64,000 nucleotides of DNA from Akanthomyces muscarius (taxonomy: Eukaryota > Ascomycota > Sordariomycetes > Hypocreales > Cordycipitaceae): NCBI RefSeq assembly GCF_028009165.1, contig NC_079242.1, forward strand, positions 124,001 through 188,000. The letters run 5' to 3'. The notes below the pieces were generated by a model, which saw nothing but the letters and a program-made list of their open reading frames with translations, was not told where the DNA came from and did no database searches. Shown here piece after piece: positions 49,357 to 61,848 of this stretch (within the stretch, counting starts at the first letter, position 1; each line of letters begins with the position of its first letter). A program made the position numbers and the translations under genes.

Positions 49357-50540
49357 TCATTCACCGGGTTGATGGCTAACCACAAGCGCTGTGCTCGACG
49401 ATCGGATCCGTTTGCCCTCGTTCTCAAGCACCTTCTCAATACGGCAGCTGTCGCCGGGTTTCTGAAGAGACTTTGCGACCTGGCTCGCTTTTATGCCCCA
49501 GACCACGCTGGGGTAGGCTGCATCTGGATTCCTCATGGTCAGCAAGACTTTGGCGGCTTTGGCGAGGCCTACGAACTTCATATGAAACTACTCTCGTCGA
49601 CGTCGTTTGCGGCAACCGGATCTCGGAAAAAGGCGGGATTGTCGAGAGTGAGTCAAGTTTGAGCGAGGCCATTATCCGTATTTTCAACCCGCCCGACTCC
49701 GCTCGCGGCACAGGTCACAACTATCTCATTTTTCGTTTTTCCATGCCCAATACCATTTGTGCCGTGAATTTAGGAGAGAGCCCCAGAAACTCGAACCGTG
49801 CTGCTTTCGTCTCCGATGGCGGTCTCTCCTGCCGGCAAGTAAACCCGGATGTGACCAATATTAGCCCAGCTGCAAAGCCAGTTCACGTCCTCGAAGAAAT
49901 TCATGTATTCTTCTCTGAAATAGTGATCGTTGGTAATGAGAAACGATGAGGGAGACAGCGCAAGATTATCATTGGGCGTAGTGATCAAGGGATGCCACAC
50001 CGTGCGTACATGTGTCACAGCGTCCGAGCCGATCTGTGATGGAAAACTTCCACCACAGAGTGGCATTTTGGTAATCGCCCAATAAAACCCTGCTAAGAAC
50101 GGTTGGGTTGCGGTAGGTGGTTAATCACCAGAATGCAAATGGCTGTTCCCGGTGTTGAGGCGGGATCATCCTCAATATCCATGCCGTGAGTTAGAAAGGC
50201 TTTTCGAAACCATCAAGCCGGAGATGGCGCGTCACCAAGGTCTGTAGCGTGCAGAAGCGACTGGTGTAAATACGTGGTGCGAGAATAGGTGGGACTTCGT
50301 AACCTGGTAATATAGCAAATGTCACCTTTTGGATCGATCGTCTCCAATGAACCTTGTGGTCTGCGAAATGATTTCAGGTCGTTGAAGGTATCCAAAATAG
50401 GCTACCATGAGAGCCGGGTACCTGAGTGGGCTTCTCCAATCGTAAATATGAGACCCGACGCCTCATAATAGTGCATGCCCTCGCATTTGGGCGTATCCTG
50501 ATTGATGTTAAAGTCTGAGCCGCTGTCCACTAGTGTGTCT
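49357..50540 (-). pseudogene. Degenerate serum paraoxonase/arylesterase (SMP-30-like) gene
   Basis: Pieces of a fungal paraoxonase-like beta-propeller esterase occur in order on the minus strand but in different frames. 5' part: CEGMHYYEASGLIFT and DTFNDLKSFRRPQGS (50500-50340). Middle: LTHGMDIEDDP (50200-50160), then HPLITTPNDNLALSPSS and FLITNDHYFREEY (50000-49905). 3' part: LDNPAFFRDPVA (about 49650-49610), DAAYPSVVWG and KVLENEGKRIRSSSTAL (to about 49370). The conserved NDxxx and TNDHxFR metal-site segments of the family can be seen. At least three frame changes and several stop codons (for example TAG near 50410) separate the pieces, more than introns could plausibly explain. It is most likely a dead lactonase/arylesterase gene; a heavily spliced gene is less likely. 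Confidence 0.65.
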
Positions 50541-52014
50541 CAAATCCTTCTGAAAATGTTAAAGACAACAGCCAGCTTGGGCAACAGTGGAGAGACAGCC
50601 ATACTACTCTGATAAGGAAGCAAGAAGTATAAGACTTTAACAAGAATAGAGACGTAGCGACGCACAGCTTTAAACAACAACTATATTTACCAACTATATT
50701 TGCAATATGCATTGTAAAGGGCGGCAGCAAACCCGGGTTTCGAGACAACTCTGCTTAACAAGACACCGATAAGCTCTTGCGACACCATAGAATGACGCGC
50801 AGGGGTATAGATCCTCGGTTACAACAAAACCGGCGACCTCTCATCCGGCAGTTGCTCTGGGTACTGCAGTGTACGCGTCGCCTTGGACCATGACGCAGCA
50901 CAAATCGCCAAATGGAGATAATGAGAGACAATTAGCTTTCATCAAACTCTATCAGACAACCTATTTCGTACAAATGCAATACAGGAGCGCCTGCTGGGCA
51001 GGATATTGGATCTAGCACGAGCAAGAGATATCTCTTACCCTTTGTTTAGCTTGGCCTATAGCAGGGACCGTCAGGAGCACTATGGCCTCATATTTATGGC
51101 TTACGCAGAGTCAAACATGTCTTAACTGGTGATCATCTCTCAGTTTCCAATATAGTTCAGGTCTCGCTTGCTTGGTCAATGGCAATTCGGATCTTGTCCA
51201 TGTATGATCCGGTCTGTCACAAGAGCAGCATTTAATGTGGTCAATAGTAGGTATACCCTTTCTCGGATTTAACTACCGAGCACCACACTGTTTTGGTAGA
51301 GAGTCTCGACCCAGTTGCTCTTTCATAATGTTTTCGGTATTGCGATGTAGTCTCTCCTTGAATCTAAGAGTTTGTCCAAAGGCAAAAATGGTATTTTGCG
51401 TTTGAGAAATGCCGCTTAAAACGTCGTCCAGTTGCAGCGTCAGTAAGTCCAGCCCTAGGCCAAAGCTGCGTCAGTTTGTCTTCGAAGCGTGCTGCGGCTA
51501 ACATGTCAATCACCATAAAGTGAAAAGTAGTGATGAGCGGCGACAAGCCGTAATATTCTGAATATTCGCCATTATATTCAACCAGTCAACCAAGATTGCG
51601 AGCAAATCGCAGCAGAGATACAGGTGCGGACATGCTTGATGCTTGGGTTGACTTACACGGGGCCTGATCACTTAACGTTAACTAGCGGCTCTCAGGCGAC
51701 ACGTACCGCGGCTGCTTTCATACGATACCTGCTCACACATATAGAGAGTAATATGTTCTTGGGATACCTTATGCGTCTTCCGTAACTTTCTCTGGCTTTC
51801 CTGTCTCCGCCGTTTTGCTCACAGTTGGTGGAGTGGAACGCGTTCCGTGGAACGCGGGTGCTCAACAGTCGAGCCCTCCGTGCAAGCCGTGGAATGGTCC
51901 TTATAAATCCGGCCGCAGTCGGTAGAGGAATACGAATGGTTGGGAAGACGAATAACGACTTGATTGATCACTTTCTACAATTTAAACAAACTTCAATCAG
52001 TAATCCTTTATATC
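50541..52014. other. Intergenic, 1.5 kb
   Basis: It may contain the decayed 5' end of the paraoxonase-like gene (50750-50541). Nothing else could be recognised. Confidence 0.4.
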
Positions 52015-53057
52015 ATGTCTGGATTCTCTGCCAAATTGCTACAGGGCAAGGTTGGCATCGTTACTGGCGCCGGCTCGCCGTACGGCATCGGTCGATCACT
52101 GGTACTCGGCCTAGCTGCTGCTGGCGCCCGCGCCGTGTATGCAACCGACCTGATGACCAAGCACATTGCTTCCCTACGCGACGAGGTCAAGAAGAGCGGC
52201 TCGTCCTGCGAGGTGCGTGAGCATGTGCTGGATGTAACCGATGAAGCGCAGACGATCGAAGTCCTCAAGAAGATTATTGCTGATTATGGCCGCCTCGACT
52301 TTTACTTTGCCAATGCCGGTGTTGGCCTGTACAAGTGCGCCGCGTCCCAGCATCCCTACACCACTGGCACGACCACTAACACGAGAGACTTAGGCCTCTG
52401 CCCGAGACTGATACCAGCTATTATGATAAGATGATCAATATCATGCAGCGCTCATTTTTCCTCGCAATCAGATACGGTGGCCAGGCAATGAGCAACATTT
52501 GTGCCGAAAAGCCTGCTCCTGGCGGGTCGATCATTGTCACCAGCTCAATGGCGGGTGCATCTGGTGGTGTTTCTGACATCTCGTACTGTAAGCGCTAAAG
52601 CACAGAACCGATCAATCACAATATTTCCAGTGCATTTCCCGACTGATCTTTCCCCGTTTTGGCAGCCAGTGCCAAGGCTGCTGTTTCCGGTATGGCAAAA
52701 CCTGGCGCAGTCCAGCTCTCGTCGACAAATGTTCGTGTCAACGCTATCGCGCCGGGGTTTGTTCGCTCGTCTATTGTCTCATCGAGCGCCGGCTTCGACA
52801 CCAGCAGGGACGATAAGCCATACGAGAAGAAAGACGCCGCGAGCGCCTTCGATCGTACGATGGGCCGATTTGCCTCTGAGAAGCACTACTATTCTCGAAT
52901 TTTGGAGCCCGAAGAGATTGCCAACATTGGCGTGTTCCTGGCGTCAGATCTAGCCGCTTCTATCAACGGGGAGAATATTATGGCAGACAGTGGTAGAATT
53001 GCAGCGGGCAGCAACTATAATGAGCCTATGCCGCGCATGACACCTCTCCAGCCATAG
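52015..53057 (+). CDS. Short-chain dehydrogenase/reductase
   Basis: NAD(P)-dependent oxidoreductase of 299 residues in three exons: 52015-52328, 52394-52587 and 52666-53057. Donors GTACAA and GTAAGC and a CACTAAC branch site fit, and the phases close. The Rossmann motif is VTGAGSPYGIGRSL (a TGxxxGxG variant with an extra residue), then YATDLM, FANAGVGLP (NAG), the Ser of VTSSMAGASGG, and the catalytic SYSSAKAAV (YxxxK), followed by NVRVNAIAPGFV. The Asp in YATDLM suggests NAD preference. The length is long for a classical SDR because of a C-terminal insert (DDKPYEKKDAASAFDR) before the LEPEEIANIGVFLAS helix. The substrate is unknown. It stops 229 bp before the convergent DUF300 gene. Confidence 0.9.
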
Positions 53058-53286
53058 ATATCCCAACGAGCTACCACATTGGTGTATTTACTCAGAAGAC
53101 TGCGAATTGTAAATTGGATCTCACTTTGTTAGCACGCGACAGAAAAGGTACAAAGTGATATGAGCTCGTAAGGCTGTGTGTTACTGTCTATCCCAGGGCT
53201 ACAAAAGATAATCATTTAAAACCAAGAACAACGCTTTCAATCTGGATGCAATAGAGGTATAAAATCAAATGACGAATTAGAGGTGC

Positions 53287-54889
53287 TTATCGTCGCTGGT
53301 TCATAGGGTATGACTCGTGGTTCTCAGGGTAAGAGTTGCCGCGGGTACGGTCGTAGCCGCGACCGTTGGAGTGACCGTAGCCGTTATTGTAGCCGTCACG
53401 GGCGTTGCGGCCGGGGCCGAACTGGTTGTAGGCTTCACGGGCAAGACCAACGGGGCCGTGCGACCGACCACCCTGATAGTTGGGGCGGTACTGTGTCGGG
53501 GGCTGCTGGTAGCCGGGACCAGTGGCGTAGGTCTTGCTACCACTGTCGTTGCGGTTGAACTTGGAGGACGAGTAGTCGCGAGCAGCGATGGTGAAGGCGG
53601 CGAAAGTGGCCTTGAGAACATCAAAGGGGTTGATCATGCTGAAAAATGCACGGAGACCAAGGAAACCTCCCTGGTAAGAAGTAGGAGCCCAGGTTTGGTT
53701 CTCACCACGCTCAGCGCCACGGGCAACCAGTGACTCAAGCTTGTAGGGTCCCACAGGGTAGGCCCAGAATACAACGAAAGAGATGGGAACCATTTCCAAG
53801 CAGCTGAGAAGCGAAGGGATGCCATAGTGCAGATCAGAGTAGGTGAGGGTGTCAGTCTCCTTAAGAACGTGGGTGCTCTGAAGAATCCAGAAGAGAATCT
53901 GCTGCAGGAAAGCCAGGCCGACAACGAGTTTAATGGCGACGAGCTTATGGATGGGCTTGAGGTTGGGCATGTGCGTTTTGAGCTGGATAGCGACGAGCAG
54001 AACAGCAGCAATGGCCATACCAGAGGAGATTGTGATGACGATGCTGAGCCAAAGCTTGGCGAAGTTGGTCTTGCTCTCAAACTGGCAATAGACGCCAGCA
54101 ACCTGCGTGATGATGGTGGCAATGGCGACACCAAGGGAGATGAGGGGATACTGGAAGATCATGAAGGAGCGTTGCTTTCGAAAACTTGTTAGCGCTTGCG
54201 AGTCGTCGCAAAGATCACAGGGTAATAGCTTACAGCGAACCACTTGACACCGTCCTGGACAACACCACCCTCGGCCTTTTTGTCCTTGATCTCAATCTGG
54301 GAAAAGAAGCCATCGCGACCCTCATCATGGGGGGAAATGTATTCGCAAAGAAGCATAAAGTAGGAGGCGAGGCATAGTGCCTGGATGAGCTCGAGGATCG
54401 GGTCGAGGTAGACTTGGGCCTGGGGGAAGCAGATGCACAGGAGGTTGACGATGGCGTAGAGGGGCACCAGCGAAATGACCCTCATAACCCTGTAGCGGAG
54501 AAAAAGCAGGACAAGGTCAGCAAAAGAGATAACATTATCGAGGGCTAGTTTGGCGCGCAGCGAGCTCTGCGTGATGGGCGGGAGTCGCAAGGGGGCTGCT
54601 TACTTGATCTGCTGACGGGGCACCGACAGGTGAGTGGCATGCCGCCACATGTGGATGAAGCTGACTAGACAGGCCAGAGCGGTGCAAGCACCTGCAAGGA
54701 TACGGTTGAATTCCTGAAATGTGAGACCGGCGAGGAAGGTCTTGTTGGCACCTGTAAAGAAGAAGAAAAAGTTCAGCCATTGCGGTCTTCTTTCGCCAAG
54801 CCGTCGCCGTCGCTGGGTGAAGCCTTACGCGCTGTGAGGTTGTGCGTGGGGCACGAATCGCCATCGTCGTCGTCGCCGATACCGAACAT
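53287..54889 (-). CDS. TMEM184/OST-alpha (DUF300) family membrane protein
   Basis: Seven-helix membrane protein of 450 residues, four exons: 54889-54829, 54751-54604, 54489-54234 and 54174-53287, with consistent phases (GTAAGG, GTAAGC donors). The N-terminus (MFGIGDDDDGDSCPTHNLTA) is outside the first helix. Family segments are HMWRHATHLSVPRQQIK, VISLVPLYAIVNLLC, FMLLCEYISPHDEG, RSFMIFQYPL and ILFWILQST. The C-terminal 120 residues are polar and rich in Gly, Asn, Tyr and Arg (YNNGYGHSNGRGYDR), a probably disordered tail. Relatives include plant LAZ1 and vertebrate OST-alpha; fungal members have been placed at the vacuole or endomembranes, and their transport substrate is unknown. Confidence 0.92.
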
Positions 54890-57800
54890 TGTGAAGTAGT
54901 TGTGAGTGGCTCGGGTTAAATGCCAAGGGAAGACGCTTGCGAAGAGAAGAAAAGAGCTCAGGTTGTTGTTGTCAGAGTCAATACAGTATGGCAAACAAAA
55001 AAAAACAATCCAGGGACGAGCTCACAGCGAACCGCTACCTCTTATATCTTTGCTTATGCGGCCGGCGAAGCTGTCCCAATCGGGTAACCAATATGTCGAG
55101 ACATGCATCTCACAAAGCGGTTGGCAGGCTGCGACTAAGACAGGGCCCTGCCACAGCCACGCCAGCCTGGCTCATCGACGTCAGCCTTTGCGGTCGCTGG
55201 TTCCACCTGTGAGATTGGACTCGCGCCCGCACTCGCCCAATGCAGCCCAACTAGGATACGCTCTTCTGCGGTGACAGCAGATCTTTCCCGTTGGACGCTG
55301 GGGCTCTTCCCCTGGACCCAATGTGGCTCGGCGCAGCGACGCTCTCACGATAGGCAGTTGCCGCTCGTCCAAGTGAGGCTACGAGGCGTCTACATGATGT
55401 GCAAATCTTTTGCGAAGAGTAATTCGCTCAACGCGGAGGAGCTAGACAAACTCTGCGACTATTGAAGCGTCACATTCATTACAGGGAAAAATTGATTGAT
55501 TGCGCAAGCCTTTTCTGAATCCCGTTCCGGCTGCGCCCATGCTGCAACCCCACCGCTCATACCCGATCCACGCGATCCAAGAGGTACATCTCCAGACTCG
55601 TGTCTTGTACGCGCCCAGGGGGGAGAGATGGCCCTCTGCTCCCTCCCCGACAAATCAGCGGGCTGTGTTCTGCAGCTAGAGCGTGGGACGGGATTTGAGA
55701 AACGTTTTGGAGGTGATCCAAGCACATGCACATACGCGGCCTGTTTAAACTAGCCCGGGAATAGATAGCGAAATCTCGGTAGACCCTTGTCGAGCACTGT
55801 GCCCTTGTTTTTTGCTGTCTTTGTATTGACTTCTCATTTTGTCCTGTTGAATGATCAATTGTTAAAAGATAAAAGCGACGAGTGTACTTGGAGGCCAGGC
55901 TACAGCCTTGTGAGGGAATGCCTACCTAAAACAGCCAGCGACTCATGCATGCCAACACACCCTCCCAGCGCCCAACCAACCACACAGAAATTCAGAAAGT
56001 CTCCAGCTTCGGGTGAAAGACGTGAAGCAGACGATGCAAAAGAAAAGGCTAGTTGTTCCTTTCTTCTTGAGCGCCCCGCTCTTCGTCTGGGACAAGCAAC
56101 AGTGCACAGCCCTGCAACTTGCCGGGAGCCGGAAGTCATTACATCTGTGGCTTGTGAATTCCGGTCTCTCAGCCCGCGAATCCCGACTCTCCCTTTTTTT
56201 CTCGCCGGGGTTGGGCGATTCCCCCTTGGGCTGCCTCTCTCTCGAAACCAAGTGCAGTGGCGCAATGCGTTTTTTTGAACGACCAGGAGATCTTATTAGT
56301 GTGAAATCAACCTGATGAGGCGCATTCTAGCATCCCTTCCGGTGCCGATCTTGAAAGGCTCGCGTGTTCGCACCTCGGCGTCTTGTTGACCTTGGCAGCG
56401 GCCCATTTGTCCAGATGAGGCACAGCGACTTACAGACGGCCACACCGCGATCGTCGCACACATTCATCAGCCCTGTGGCGTCCACCTGCAGACAGCGCAC
56501 CATTTTTCCAAAAAGGACCTTCTTCGAAATGCCTATCGATCAGTCATCTTTGCCTGCTCTTCGTCCCGCCACTCGCCTAAAGTGGTCTGCAATCTATTCA
56601 CCAATGATTCTGCGCGACCGACTCAGCGGAGCAAGACGTTACGGTCTCGATTTGACGCTGTCGAACGGCGGCGCCACCGACCACTGCCGTTCTGCTCAAC
56701 GTCAGCCTAGTAGTTACCCAGTATCTCGTAGCAAATAAGACCCGCAAAACGGCCCAAGAAGCGGAATGAGCGACAGGAAAATTTGTTTGGTCAGAGATCG
56801 AAGAACTGCATTAATAGTTTCTGGGACACGCCGACTTGTGCAGGTTTGAGTACTGTGGCCGCTGCAGCTCTTTCGCCTCTGAGGCTTTGACGATAGTCGA
56901 GTAGCCGAGGGCACCAAGCTCGTCCCAGAAATATTCATAAAAGCAGCACCTGCGTGCGAGTGGGTGGAAGTTTGAAAACCGTCACCCGTTCAGTCCCAGC
57001 ATACCGCTTTTCTTTACCAACCGAATCTGGGGAACGCTGACGATCCTAGTGGTTCTATCTCTGGGCAGCTCGGCAGCTTGTACGTGCGATGGGTTGAAAG
57101 ATGATGTAACTACTGTAAAGGTGCTCTAGTGGCCCACACAGAGGTCGCAGCTAACAAAACGTCCACGCGGGTGTCACGGGGAGTTGCCCAGCAGCTAGCC
57201 TGTGTTAAGGAGGCTCGCTTAGTGCTTGGGAACAGAAAAACTCATTGTTAGACCATAGTAGTTCTTCGAAGTATGGTTTAAATAAATAGACAAGCCTTTG
57301 CGCTTTAATTTAATTCGAGTGTAGGGCGAGGTGAGCCCTCCCGAAACCATGCCCCGGGCGCCTCTTGCCGAACCTACCCTCAATGTCCACTCCCGTAGCT
57401 GGCCCTACTTCATGTGGTAACCCCGGGCTGCGGGGATGTGTCAGTACCAGTACGAGGTTTTGTCCCGATGCCAGTGCGGCATATTTTGTTCACAAAAGAG
57501 CTCGCGCGAGGCTCTCAAGCAAAGGTACCATAATCGTCCCACAATGTGACATTCTACGATGGGGACAAGCGGTACCTGCAACAAGCCTCGTACAATCAAA
57601 ATCTGGGTTGGCAGGGCCATTTCACGGACACGCCGCCAACAGCTTTCCTAGCGCATGCCCCAGTTCATCAACAGAGAACCTACCTCTAAGTGTACCCAGT
57701 GGCATGTAGATGAGCAATCAACGAAGGCACATGCATCTTGCTGTGAAAAGCCGACACACTCTTACTCTGCATCGTACGATATTACGTATGCGGAGATACT

Positions 57801-57973
57801 AAGTAAAGTGTTCGCGATCTCGCGTGACCCGGGCAATCTTGTAGATCCTGTTTCTCGCTGCTGCCGTAGGCCAAGGTGTAGTTGCATACAGTGACCTACC
57901 TAAAGCTCCGTTTAAGAGAAGATTTTCAGCCTTGGAAGTGCAGCTGCACTAAACTGCGCAAACCCCAGCCAAA
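54890..57973. other. Gene-poor region, 3.1 kb
   Basis: 5' flank of the DUF300 gene and sequence upstream of the flavohemoglobin relic. Several open frames of 60-160 codons occur on both strands (for example 55787-56278 plus), but they lack domains, signal peptides and compositional coherence. No gene is supported. Confidence 0.45.
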
Positions 57974-59215
57974 ATGTATTTAAACAGATACGCAGAAGAG
58001 GCTTGTCAAGTCAACAATTCCTACACTTGTGGGTTATGGGGAGCGAATTACGCAGCTTTTTCACATTTACTACGCGATCATCCTGAACTTAAGAACTACT
58101 TCAACATCGCGAACCAAGAAAATGGCATCCAGCCCCAGGCCAGGGCATGCGTCATCCTTCAGTTCCCTGGAAACATCGATATCATCCATGAGCTAGTCTC
58201 AAAACTGGAGGCAGTTTGCCACAAGCACAGCTCCCTGGGAATCCAACCGGAGCACTATGGCATGGTCGGAAAGTATCTAATCACTGCATTTAAGCACTTT
58301 GATCCGTCAATGACATTGCAGACAAAATTGCCTGGAAGAAGGCTTATGACATCTTCGCCAATACGTTGATGCACAGTGAGCAGCAGCTCCTCGATAGCTT
58401 TGATGGCTGGACTACGTGGCGGCCATTTCGACTTGCTGAAAAGGTCCCAGACGGCAAGGATATTCGCTATTTTCTAATCGAACCTGGGGACAGTTGCTAA
58501 TGCCAACATTCTTCCCTGGACAGTATGTCTCTGTACGAGTCGATATCCCAGGACGTCCGTACGAACAAATCAGACGATACGCTCTCTACAACTCACCGCA
58601 CTCGGAGTACTACGAGATAGCAACCCAACGGGACTTGGGAGGCTTCGGTAGTCAATCTGTCGATACAGCTACTCATTGTACTGCACCGGTCCCTGGAATT
58701 GTTTCAAGTCATGTGGCCGGCGAGATCTTGGCGGGCGACTCTCTAGAGCAGAGTCATCCTACTGGTCAATTCTACCTAGACACGAACAATCTTTCTGAAG
58801 AGCTAATTGTGTTGTTTTCGGCTGATATCGGTGCTGCGCCACTTTTATCAATATTGCACTATGTTGTTGAATAACAACCTGAGCGAGCAATATCGTGGAT
58901 TCATAGCGCTTAGCGTACTGTGCCGTTCTCCCGATATATAAGCAGCTTGTCGCAAAACAAACGGGCGTTCTGGAGCAAGGTTTTCAAAATATATCTCTCC
59001 GATGCGGATTTGCCGGGTGTCACCTACGACTACAACTGCAAGATTGACCTGACAAAACTTACTCCAAGTAATCTATACCTGCCATATAATTTCGCCAAGT
59101 ATTATGCTTGGGTCCCGAGAGCTTTACCCGAGAGGTAGCAGAGTACGTAGCAGCTCTCGGTGTTGACGCTGCTAGGGTCAAGTTTGAGCAGCTTGGTGCC
59201 AGAGAACTGTTGAGC
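57974..59215 (+). pseudogene. Degenerate flavohemoglobin gene
   Basis: Relic of a nitric oxide dioxygenase. The globin part starts MYLNRYAEEA (57974) with HPELKNYFNIANQ, QPQARACV, VCHKHSSLGIQPEHY (proximal His region) and MVGKYLITAF. Frame is lost near 58320 and resumes one base over as KIAWKKAYDIFANT and DGWTTWRPF. It is lost again near 58495, then the FAD/NAD reductase part reads FFPGQYVSVRV (FAD loop), QIRRYALYNSP, and FSADIGAAPLLSIL. A stop at 58872 and further stops follow. The C-terminal GPESFTREVAEYVAALG with VKFEQLGARELL (59111-59213) is in frame with the sequence after it. At least three frame breaks make a working enzyme very unlikely. The same frame continues past the normal end for about 180 codons with one TAG (59489). 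Confidence 0.85.
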
Positions 59216-59758
59216 GCATCAAGCACAAGACTTCCAACTAGCGCTGGAATACTAAACTGTCGACATATCTCCTCAAATTCTTCTTCAACTATCGGTGTCG
59301 AGGGCTCTGGAAGTTTCGATCTTGTGGAGGACTCAGAATGCCCCGCGCCAAGTCACAGGACTATAGGAGGGATGCTCGAAACGAAGGGATCGGGCGCTAC
59401 GCATTCATTGTTGAAAGTAGAGCCTGAACTGCAAAGCAAGGAAAATCAGGGCAGCAGTGTCATTTCTGCTCATAATATGTCTCTCCAATAGACGGCAGAG
59501 CTATTGAGCACAATGAGGTGTCAGATAAGTCATCTGCAGAAACTTGTCCCTGACCAGGGCAACGCTATCAGCATGCAAGCAGACGTGATGCTACAGCTGT
59601 GCTCTTGGGTTCAAAGCTGGAAAAACGCAGATACATTTTCTCCAGAGGAGCCACTAAAAACGATGCAGGAGTTGGAAGCAGCAAAAGCTTCGTCTACACA
59701 AACTGCAGAGCTGCTCGGAACAGGCAAGGCCGGGCGCGAATCTGGGTTGAAATAGGCC
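59216..59758 (+). pseudogene. Open extension after the flavohemoglobin relic
   Basis: In frame with the last flavohemoglobin segment, this stretch codes for Ser/Gly/Glu-rich sequence (SSNSSSTIGVEGSGS, KVEPELQSKENQGSS), then one TAG at 59489-59491, then a more helical part (CQISHLQKLVPDQGN, LKTMQELEAAKAS) to a stop at 59758. It may be a C-terminal extension of the former gene or a fused neighbour. No domain is recognised. Confidence 0.35.
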
Positions 59759-60802
59759 CCAGAAAAGAGAAGTGGCGTTCCCGGTAGTCAAATGACATAA
59801 TGTATTTTGCATAGCCAAAGATCTCTAGTAGACACTCTCTTGACGCTTGTGGCGGGGGATGGGCTTGGACGACGTTGGAGACTTGATGTAGATACTACAG
59901 GGTGGGGCAGAGCGCTACAAGGGCGTGCGTGCGCATTTGGTACTTATACTGCCGTTGTACAACATCTTGTCTCGCCTGTTTCAACAGTAATAACATGAGG
60001 AAGCGCCCGTCTTTTTCTCTCCATCCAATATTAAAAAGGGTCGGGAGATGGTCCTATCGTGCCCTCGACAAACCCATTGACTCTGCCACAGCCCAAATTC
60101 TGCCGAGATGGCTGGGGAAATAAAAATTATTTTATGGATTTTCGACAATCTTGGATCGTTAGGTTACAAACCAGGGTGACAATTAAAGGGAAATTTTACC
60201 AGTTCAGATCTATTGCCCCGGGCATGACTATTCATGTCATTATCCCTAGCTGTGCGACGAGACTTTGTACTGAACCTCTGGGTACCAAACTAGCACGATT
60301 GGCCTACAAACCAGGCAGCGAAGACAGCGGACGAGCATGCAGAATGTGTTTTGTTAGGCTTCGAAAAGAAAAAAAAAATCAAACCGATGACACGCAATAT
60401 CAATTACACATACGGGCGCAGTACTGGGGTTCGGAGGCTCACGATTCCCGTATAAGCCTGGGGACAAAAACACTAGGAGCTCCATGCAGAATACGCGGAA
60501 CTATTTCCACAGTGACTTGTCGACTAAAAACATATCATCAGCGCTCACCTTCTGCTTTTCGAAGTATCCCCAAGCTTGTGCGCAACCTTGGCGGTCGACC
60601 GGAGGAAGCGCTGGCCCATAAATGAGATTTGTATGTGTCATGGCGCAGGCTCGCGATGAGCACAATGTTGGGGCGAATGCCGCCTTTCTCACATATAGCC
60701 TTTTATTTATCCACTTGCGAGCCTCGTGCATCTCTCATCTACATGCGCAGAACTGTAGTCAGCGCACCCAGCTGAATCCTGGCATTCACGTAAACAGAAG
60801 GT

Positions 60803-60845
60803 GGCTGGGCTGGCTGGGCTGGCTGGGCTGGGCTGAGCTGAGCTG
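60803..60845. repeat. GGCTGGGCT simple repeat
   Basis: Four to five GCTGGGCTG-type units running into GAGCT units. Confidence 0.85.
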
Positions 60846-61764
60846 ACTCCAGCGGCAGCCCGGCACCGACTGCGCTCAATGCTTGCGTGCCCTCCGTAGA
60901 GCATACAACCTATGGGTCTTTCGGCAACGAGCGAGGCGCGGCCCATGCCACATCGAGAAATCAAGGAGGGCGACTCCGCATTCTGCTTCTCCGCATGCAT
61001 GCGCCACACAATTCGTCTACTCCGTACATGCGCAAGATTCATGGTTGCCGCCGTTTAGCATGGGCCTTATCGGCGGGAACTTGTACCTCGTGTTGTTTGG
61101 AAATGCATCCTCACCTTCCTAGATGGGTAAGTCTCGACAGTGGCGGGTGTGCATGCATATTGGCGGCCGCGGTGCCCTGATGTCCCGACGGCTCACTCTG
61201 TTTTAGCGTCTGGGCGGACGCCTCTCCTCAGTACGAAAAAGTCTGCAGCACCCGGCGCACAAGACATCGGGGCTCCATCTACGATCGCATCTCTTGGTAT
61301 AACAGCCACAATGGCTGCATAACTCGAAGAGCCCACAGAGAGTCTGCTCTCATCTGCAACACTAGATTTAGTATCGGGTAACACCCTGATCTGCGCCGAG
61401 GCAAATCGTACCCCGCAAATGTAACTTGGCTTCTTTTTTCTGGCCAACCTGGTCTGCAATCTGCAACTAGCCGGTCAAGGTCCGGTGTGCATGGACAATC
61501 CTTTCCGTAGGTGGAGCTAGAGGTCGGGAGACAACTCGGATCAACAATGCAGGCCTTTGGCCCTTTTGCTAGCGCTGTTGCTCACCTTCCTAAACTAATG
61601 GCGAGGTTGCACGTCAAGCGGAGCCTACAGCCTTTGTGACCTCGATACTGCCGGCCGATGCCATGCAACTGGAGAGTATGATAGGTGTTTCCGGGCAGAG
61701 TGGTCCATGCATGTCATGGTCACCGAGGGCCTACGGCTTAATCTCGCTCTGGAGGGTGGTTGAG

Positions 61765-61772
61765 TATATATA
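61765..61772 (+). promoter_or_regulatory. TATA box of the sedolisin gene
   Basis: TATATATA, 77 bp before the ATG at 61849; spacing suits a regulated secreted protease. Confidence 0.6.
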
Positions 61773-61848
61773 CCATGGCCGCGCCGGCCGTATTTACTGC
61801 TTTGCCATCTTTTATTGACAAGTCAGTGCAGACCGCCAACTCGAAATC

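Larger units (their letters stand above)
59759..61848. other. Intergenic, 2.1 kb
   Basis: A GGCTGGGCT-type simple repeat lies at 60803-60845. An open frame of 188 codons at 60059-60625 lacks recognisable features. The 3' end is the sedolisin promoter. Confidence 0.45.

Noticed and set aside
55787..56278. Plus-strand open frame of 163 codons with a hydrophobic start
   Set aside because: The start resembles a signal peptide, but the rest is incoherent and a comparably long frame overlaps it on the other strand.
60059..60625. Plus-strand open frame of 188 codons
   Set aside because: No recognisable domain, mixed composition, no clear promoter or intron context; not supported as a gene.
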